Translations under genes and position numbers: made by a program | Part shown: positions 59,388-64,000 of the stretch, one piece after another | How positions within the stretch are numbered: the stretch's first letter is position 1 | Layout: each line of letters begins with the position of its first letter | Source: Hyphomicrobiales bacterium | GTDB lineage: Bacteria; Pseudomonadota; Alphaproteobacteria; Rhizobiales; Rhizobiaceae | DNA length: 64,000 nt | Direction of reading: 5' to 3' | NCBI GenBank assembly: GCA_900471815.1 | Contig: UICE01000004.1 | Location: forward strand, 1 to 64,000 | Notes under the pieces: model-generated | What the model was told of the DNA's origin: nothing | Databases searched by the model: none | Seen by the model: only the letters and a program-made list of their open reading frames with translations

Positions 59388-60518
59388 TTACATCTTGCAC
59401 TTGTCTGCGTAAGCATCCTTGTGGTCTTCAAAGGCAGTCGCCACGATCTTATTGGTCAAAACGCCATCCTCCTTCACCACTTCGCGCACATAGACGTTCT
59501 GGATAGGATGGTTGTTGTTGTTGAATACGAACTTGCCACGCACCGACTTGAAGTCTGCCGCTTTGAGCGCCGCCTTGAAAGCTTCCTTATCCTTTACGCT
59601 GGCTTTCGACAGGGCTGCAAGAATGAGGTTTGCCGTATCCCAGCTTTGTGCCGCATAGATCGAAGGCAAGCGCTTATATTCGGTCTTGAAGGCTTCGACG
59701 AACTTCTTATTGGCGTCATTGTCGAGATCTTTCGACCATGTCGCCGAATTCTTCACACCCAGCGCCGCATCGCCAATGGCCCCCAGCACATCCTGGTCGA
59801 ACGAGAAGCCCGGTCCCATAACAGGCGTCTTGACGCCGGATTGCGCATATTGCTTCATGAAGGAAATACCCATGCCGCCGGGCAAGAAAAAGAATACGGA
59901 ATCGGCACCTGAATCACGGATCTGTGCGATTTCAGCCGCATAATCTGTCTGGCCGACCTGGGTATAGACCTCGCCAGCAAGTTCACCCTTATAGAAGCGT
60001 TTGAAACCGGTCAGCGCATCCTTGCCTGCAGGATAGTTGGGCGCAAGAATGAAGGTCTTTTTGTAGTCCTTGTTGGCGTACTGGCCCATGGCTTCATGAA
60101 AATTGTCATTCTGATAGGCGACGTTAAAATAGTTTGCGTTGCAGTTCGCACCTGCCAATGCAGACGGACCGGCATTTGGCGAAAGATAGATAATATCCTG
60201 CGCCACAGTATTGGGCACAACGGCCATGGCAAGGTTGGACCAGATGATGCCTGTGAGAAGGTCCACCTTGTCGCTCTGGATCATTTTTTCTGCCAGCTGC
60301 ACGGCAATTTCCGGCTTTTGCGCATCGTCTTCAATAACAAGTTCAATGTCCTTGTTGCCAGACTGTTTCATCGCCAGGGTAAAGGCATCGCGCATATCAA
60401 TGCCCAGACCAGCGCCGCCGCCAGACAATGTCGTTATGACACCGATCTTCACCGGTTCCGCATAGGCAGCACTGGCCAATGCAAGGCTTAACATACTGGT
60501 TGCCAGAATTTTCTTCAT
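59388..60518 (-). CDS. ABC transporter substrate-binding protein (LivK-like)
   Basis: A 376-residue periplasmic binding protein. A signal peptide ends at about residue 20 (MLSLALASAAYA-EP). The mature part has the type I fold with IGVITTLSGGGAGLGIDMRD, DLLTGIIWSNLAMAVVPNT and FILAPNYPAGKDALTGFKRF, as in binding proteins of the branched-chain amino acid/aromatic acid group. The ATG at 60518 has AAGGGGAA just upstream; the longer frame lacks signal features. It would bind the aromatic substrate in the periplasm. It lies 106 bases after the ligase gene. Confidence 0.92.
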   Translation of the reverse strand: MKKILATSMLSLALASAAYAEPVKIGVITTLSGGGAGLGIDMRDAFTLAMKQSGNKDIELVIEDDAQKPEIAVQLAEKMIQSDKVDLLTGIIWSNLAMAVVPNTVAQDIIYLSPNAGPSALAGANCNANYFNVAYQNDNFHEAMGQYANKDYKKTFILAPNYPAGKDALTGFKRFYKGELAGEVYTQVGQTDYAAEIAQIRDSGADSVFFFLPGGMGISFMKQYAQSGVKTPVMGPGFSFDQDVLGAIGDAALGVKNSATWSKDLDNDANKKFVEAFKTEYKRLPSIYAAQSWDTANLILAALSKASVKDKEAFKAALKAADFKSVRGKFVFNNNNHPIQNVYVREVVKEDGVLTNKIVATAFEDHKDAYADKCKM

Positions 60519-60624
60519 ATCATTCCCCTTTATAGGTGTTCCCGTTATTTGTTGTTGTTTGGTCGTGGAGCGGTGAGCGAACTTTCCAGAATTCCAGACA
60601 GAGTTCAACCTCTGATAAGAGCCC

Positions 60625-62250
60625 TTACGGTGCCTCTCCTGTTCGCAGCCTGAATCGTTGTACTTTGCCGGTCTGGGTCTTTGGTAGACTGTCAATAAAC
60701 TTCACCGAACGCGGATATTTATAGGGCGCAATCAGCGTCTTCACGTAATCCTGCAAACGCTTGATAGTGGCATCATCCCGCGTCGTTCCCTCGATCAGAA
60801 CGACGAATGCCTCGACGATCTGCCCACGCTCATTGTCCGGTTGGCCAACGACCGCGCATTCGAGAACTTCAGGGTGCGATAGCAGGGCCGCTTCCACCTC
60901 GGGACCGGCTACATTATAGCCGGCCGTCAGGATGATATCGTCCGAGCGCGCCGCGAAGTGGAAGAATCCGTCCTCATCCTGATAAAAGGCGTCGCCGGTC
61001 AGGTTCCAGCCGTCGTGGACATATTCGGTCTGACGGTCGTCGGCCATATAGCGGCATCCCGTCGGTCCGCGCACTGCAAGTTTGCCGATTGTGCCCCGAG
61101 GTACCTCGCGCATGTCCTTGTCCACGATCCGGGCGGTATAGCCGCTCACCGGCTTTCCGGTGGAAGAGGGCATCAGGTCGGCAAATCGATTGGAAATGAA
61201 AATGTGCAACATTTCCGTAGCGCCAATGCCATCGAGAATCGGCCTGCCGGTCTTTTTCGTCCATTCTTCAAAGACAGGGCCGGGAAGAGTTTCGCCCGCC
61301 GAAACAGCCACTCGCAGGGAGGAAAGATCCGCTCCCTCATCCATAGCTTTCAGCATGGCCCGATAAGCCGTTGGAGCAGTGAAGCTTATTGTTGCCTTAT
61401 AAGTTTCAATGATTTCGATCATATTGGGTGGAGTGGCATTCTCCAGCAAAGTTGCAGCTGCTCCGAACCGCAGCGGGAAGATTGCAAGACCGCCGAGACC
61501 GAAGGTGAAGGCCAAAGGTGGCGAACCGACGAATACATCGTCCGGTGTAACACCCAGCACTTCCTTTGCATAGGCATCGGCGATGATAAGAAGATCGCGA
61601 TGGAAATGCATGGTGGCCTTGGGCACACCGGTGGTGCCCGAAGTAAACCCGAGCAATGCAACGTCGTCTCGGCCGGTCTGCACGGCAGAAAATTCGTGAG
61701 GTTTGCCCAAGGCGGCGCGGTCAAGCTCTGCGTCATGGCTGGCGGTGCCGTCAAAGCCAATCACTTGCTTGAGAAATGCGCTGTCCTTGGCGCAGGCAAT
61801 CAACTCATCCATCAGGCGCGTGTCGCAAAGCGCCAGCGATATTTCTGCCTTGTCGATGATTTTGGTCAGTTCTCCGGAACGGAGCATGGGCATCGTATTG
61901 ACGACAACGGCACCGGCTTTGGTGGCCGCAAGCCAGCAAGCCACCATCGCAGGATTGTTGGCAGAGCGGATCAACACCCGGTTGCCCGGCTTTATACCAT
62001 AATTGGCAACGAGCGCATGAGCCAACTGGCTGGTCCACTCGGAAAGCTCCCGATAGCTACGCCTGCGGCCATTGCCTATCAGGGCAGTGCGGTCACCAAA
62101 GCCTTTTTCCACCATGCGGTCGGTCAGCTCGACCGCGGCATTGAGATAGTCGGGATAGTCAAATCCATCGAGACAGAATTCCGGCCACAGTTCTGGTGGC
62201 GGAAGATTATCCCGCGTAAATGTATCGGTATGAGCTGTCGGTCCTAGCAT
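60625..62250 (-). CDS. Aryl-CoA ligase (2-aminobenzoate/benzoate-CoA ligase family)
   Basis: A 541-residue AMP-forming CoA ligase. It has the P-loop LLGFTSGTTGVPKATMHFHR, the AMP segment LDGIGATEMLHIFISNR (the G-A-T-E-M-L-H-I-F form is typical of benzoate and aminobenzoate ligases), TGDAFYQDEDGFFHFAARSD, and the lysine in PKTQTGKVQRFRLR. It turns the aromatic acid into its CoA thioester in the cytoplasm, the first step of the pathway. The gene lies 65 bases downstream of marR, likely in one transcript, and upstream of the uptake genes. Confidence 0.9.
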   Translation of the reverse strand: MLGPTAHTDTFTRDNLPPPELWPEFCLDGFDYPDYLNAAVELTDRMVEKGFGDRTALIGNGRRRSYRELSEWTSQLAHALVANYGIKPGNRVLIRSANNPAMVACWLAATKAGAVVVNTMPMLRSGELTKIIDKAEISLALCDTRLMDELIACAKDSAFLKQVIGFDGTASHDAELDRAALGKPHEFSAVQTGRDDVALLGFTSGTTGVPKATMHFHRDLLIIADAYAKEVLGVTPDDVFVGSPPLAFTFGLGGLAIFPLRFGAAATLLENATPPNMIEIIETYKATISFTAPTAYRAMLKAMDEGADLSSLRVAVSAGETLPGPVFEEWTKKTGRPILDGIGATEMLHIFISNRFADLMPSSTGKPVSGYTARIVDKDMREVPRGTIGKLAVRGPTGCRYMADDRQTEYVHDGWNLTGDAFYQDEDGFFHFAARSDDIILTAGYNVAGPEVEAALLSHPEVLECAVVGQPDNERGQIVEAFVVLIEGTTRDDATIKRLQDYVKTLIAPYKYPRSVKFIDSLPKTQTGKVQRFRLRTGEAP

Positions 62251-62315
62251 TCTGCGGCTTCCCCTGCCTGCTTTCGGTCATGTCCCGGCTTCTTTGTCCG
62301 GTCATGTTGCCTGGT

Positions 62316-62792
62316 TCATGTTTCCCAATTGCTGCGAAATGATTTGAGCATGACAGCAAGATGGCGCGCGTCTTCATCGCTAATGCCGCCAAGCAGTTCA
62401 CCTACCCATTTTTCGTGTTCCGTTGCGATCTGCCGAAAGAGGGTCAAACCTGAATCGGTCAATCTGACAATCGATGTGCGGCGATCACCCTCGCGGCTGG
62501 ATCGAACCACAAGTCCGTCCGTTACCAGCCTGTCGACGATCACCGTGACATTGCCGTTCGAGACCAGCAGAAAGCGCGAAAGGTCGCTCATCAGCAGGCC
62601 TTCAGGCTCGCGATTAAGCGCGGCCATCACGTCAAAGCGGGGCAGCGTCATGTCAAATGCAGATTTCAGCCGCAGGCGTAATTCGTTTTCAATTGTTCTC
62701 GATGCGCGCAGCAAGCGGATCCACAAACGGAGCCGATCCTTGTGGCCGAGGCCCGCATGTTGTGCGGTTTTCGAAGCGCCAGTATCGTTCAT
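62316..62792 (-). CDS. MarR-family transcriptional regulator
   Basis: A 158-residue regulator with the MarR winged helix: TLPRFDVMAALNREPEGLLM, the recognition helix region LLVSNGNVTVIVDRLVTDGL and the wing VVRSSREGDRRTSIVRLTDS. MarR proteins in aryl-CoA clusters are usually repressors released by the CoA thioester or the free acid. It is the first gene of the catabolic block, preceded by a perfect 12-base inverted repeat, and so probably controls itself and the operon. It is divergent from the siderophore reductase gene. Confidence 0.92.
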   Translation of the reverse strand: MNDTGASKTAQHAGLGHKDRLRLWIRLLRASRTIENELRLRLKSAFDMTLPRFDVMAALNREPEGLLMSDLSRFLLVSNGNVTVIVDRLVTDGLVVRSSREGDRRTSIVRLTDSGLTLFRQIATEHEKWVGELLGGISDEDARHLAVMLKSFRSNWET

Positions 62793-62894
62793 CGGTCACC
62801 ACTGTTGGAGGCGAAGTTAATTCCAGACGTGCCATGCTTTGCTTTGACCACTGTGACTTCTCCAAGCTGACTTTATGCAGCATGACACAGCTCA

Positions 62895-62934
62895 AAATTA
62901 TTTCAAGTATGAAGTTTTAAGGTTGAAATAATTT
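62895..62934. promoter_or_regulatory. Perfect 12-base inverted repeat upstream of marR gene
   Basis: AAATTATTTCAA (62895-62906) and TTGAAATAATTT (62923-62934) are exact reverse complements with a 16-base spacer. The gap from 62793 to 63080 (288 bases) is AT-rich and holds no gene; it carries the divergent promoters of marR and the siderophore reductase gene. The repeat shares ATTTCAAG with the repeat before the monooxygenase gene. Confidence 0.6.
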
Positions 62935-63080
62935 CAGCCGATTGAGACGGAGAATATAACGAATGTAGCAAGCCCGTTTGGAGCAATTCGTATATAATAT
63001 GACTTGAACGCTCATATTATATACGCTAGTCAACCCGCTCATAAACGATTGTTTCCCTCTGAGGTCGGGCAGGATTTATA

Positions 63081-64000
63081 ATGCAGAATACCCGTTTGAC
63101 AGCAACCGCGCGGGTCAATCTCCCCACGCCGCTACACTATCTCAATCAATTGGCAGATCACTTTGCTGAGCATGGCGATGTTGTGCGGACGGAACGCACG
63201 GGCCAGATAGAGTTAAGCTACGGCACAGCAACAATCGAAGCCGACGAAGAATCCTTGTTGCTTCGCGCGGAAAGCGTCGATGAAACCGGCCTTGCATATA
63301 TGAAGTATGCCATCGCCGACCATGTTATCGAATTTGCGCGTAAGGAAGACCCCAAAATCATATGGGCTGGTCATGGTGCAGCAGGAAGTCAGTTGCCATA
63401 CTTTCGCGAGATGCGTGTTCTATCGGCAAAGAGCATTTCCCCGAATATGAGACGGGTGCGCTTGTGCGGCAAGGATATGCAGAGGTTTGCCTATGGCGGC
63501 ATGCATGTCCGCATTCTTATTCCACCGGCGGACATAGAGGTTCCGCAATGGCCTGTAACCGGTGAGGATGGCCGCCCGGTCTGGCCGGAAGGCGATCACA
63601 AGTTGATTTCCCGCGTTTATACCATTCGCGATATCAACCCCGAAAGCGGTGAGGTTGATATTGATGTGGTGATACATGACGGCACGCCGGGGTCCGAATG
63701 GGCGCTGGGAGCGGCTGAAGGCGATGTCGTCGGTATGACGGGCCCAGGTGGCGGCGATGCTGATGACGCGGATTGGTATTTGCTGGCAGGCGATGAAACG
63801 GCTTTGCCTGCCATTGGCCGGATCATTGAGCGGTTGCCCCGGAACGTGAAAGTTGTTGCGCGCATCGAGGTGGATAGTTCTGCGGACGAGCAAATTTTCA
63901 ATTCTCAATGCAGCCTTGATCTGCAATGGCTGCATCGCAACGGTGCTGCAGCCGGAACGATGACATTGCTTCAGGATGCCGTAAAAGCCGTCGCGCTACC
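63081..64000 (+). CDS. Siderophore-interacting FAD reductase with DUF2218 N-terminus (3' end outside window)
   Basis: The frame is open from the ATG at 63081 to the window edge, 306 residues so far. Residues 1 to about 95 match the DUF2218 domain (LPTPLHYLNQLADHFAEHGD, then YMKYAIADHVIEFA). From about 110 the siderophore-interacting protein begins: REMRVLSAKSISPNMRRVRL, the FAD-binding RVYTIRD and GDVVGMTGPGGG, then WYLLAGDETALPAIGRIIE. Such proteins reduce ferric siderophores in the cytoplasm with NAD(P)H to free the iron. The start is clear, but no strong ribosome site is seen (AGGATT). The gene reads away from marR and seems unrelated to the catabolic block. Confidence 0.88.
   Translation, partial: MQNTRLTATARVNLPTPLHYLNQLADHFAEHGDVVRTERTGQIELSYGTATIEADEESLLLRAESVDETGLAYMKYAIADHVIEFARKEDPKIIWAGHGAAGSQLPYFREMRVLSAKSISPNMRRVRLCGKDMQRFAYGGMHVRILIPPADIEVPQWPVTGEDGRPVWPEGDHKLISRVYTIRDINPESGEVDIDVVIHDGTPGSEWALGAAEGDVVGMTGPGGGDADDADWYLLAGDETALPAIGRIIERLPRNVKVVARIEVDSSADEQIFNSQCSLDLQWLHRNGAAAGTMTLLQDAVKAVAL

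Noticed and set aside
60958-62247. Plus-strand frame of 429 codons
   Set aside because: Antisense shadow of the aryl-CoA ligase gene, with no recognisable protein features.
1-64000. tRNA, rRNA, transposase or integrase genes
   Set aside because: None was recognised in any frame or strand; gene blocks meet without visible mobile-element borders.

Overview
The window looks like chromosomal DNA from an alphaproteobacterium of the order Hyphomicrobiales, most like the Brucella/Ochrobactrum group. This is inferred from protein style: Exo-type polysaccharide genes, a PrtD/PrtE-type type I exporter, a TfuA/YcaO pair and a DUF2218-type siderophore reductase. No rRNA, tRNA, insertion sequence or CRISPR array was seen. 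Genes are tightly packed, with many 1-20 base overlaps of stop and start codons.

Region 1 (1-11 kb) holds housekeeping and stress genes. These are the start of a peroxiredoxin gene, a metallo-beta-lactamase-fold hydrolase, an HxlR regulator divergent from a RibD/DHFR-like reductase and a glutathione transferase, and a minus-strand operon for envelope modification: phosphoethanolamine transferase, diacylglycerol kinase, response regulator, histidine kinase. An MsbA-like exporter, a membrane acyltransferase and a small coiled-coil protein follow.

Region 2 (11.3-16.2 kb) is the most unusual part. A SARP-type activator fused to TPR repeats is followed by two short proteins with related N-termini, the second ending in three tandem 13-residue repeats, then a YcaO enzyme and a TfuA protein. 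This is the layout of a ribosomal peptide natural-product cluster. YcaO with TfuA is the pair known to make peptide thioamides, and the repeats look like a multi-core precursor. I do not recognise the product.

Region 3 (16.5-47.1 kb) is a large surface-polysaccharide and matrix locus. It has three glycosyltransferases, an ExoY-like priming transferase, a GINT1-like protein, a flippase, a Wzy/ligase-like membrane protein, ExoF-like and ExoP-like export proteins, an exported glycosidase and a VanZ-like protein. A four-gene set (AsnB-like amidotransferase, acyl carrier protein, AMP-forming ligase, NadE-like amide synthetase) could decorate the polymer. A LuxR regulator sits beside a type I secretion system and its two probable substrates, one with a Gly-Gln repeat tract and one with a recurring G-x2-Y-x2-N-x-I-x-Q-T-N motif.

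Region 4 (47.1-62.8 kb, all minus strand) is a catabolic island. MarR regulator, aryl-CoA ligase, five-part branched-chain-type ABC uptake system, a fused flavin monooxygenase/Old-Yellow-Enzyme reductase, SDR, enoyl-CoA hydratase, two acyl-CoA dehydrogenases (one glutaryl-CoA type), RidA and a FadJ-like protein together fit aerobic 2-aminobenzoate (anthranilate) degradation through CoA thioesters. Similar AT-rich inverted repeats precede both the marR-ligase unit and the monooxygenase unit. The window ends inside a divergent siderophore-interacting reductase gene.
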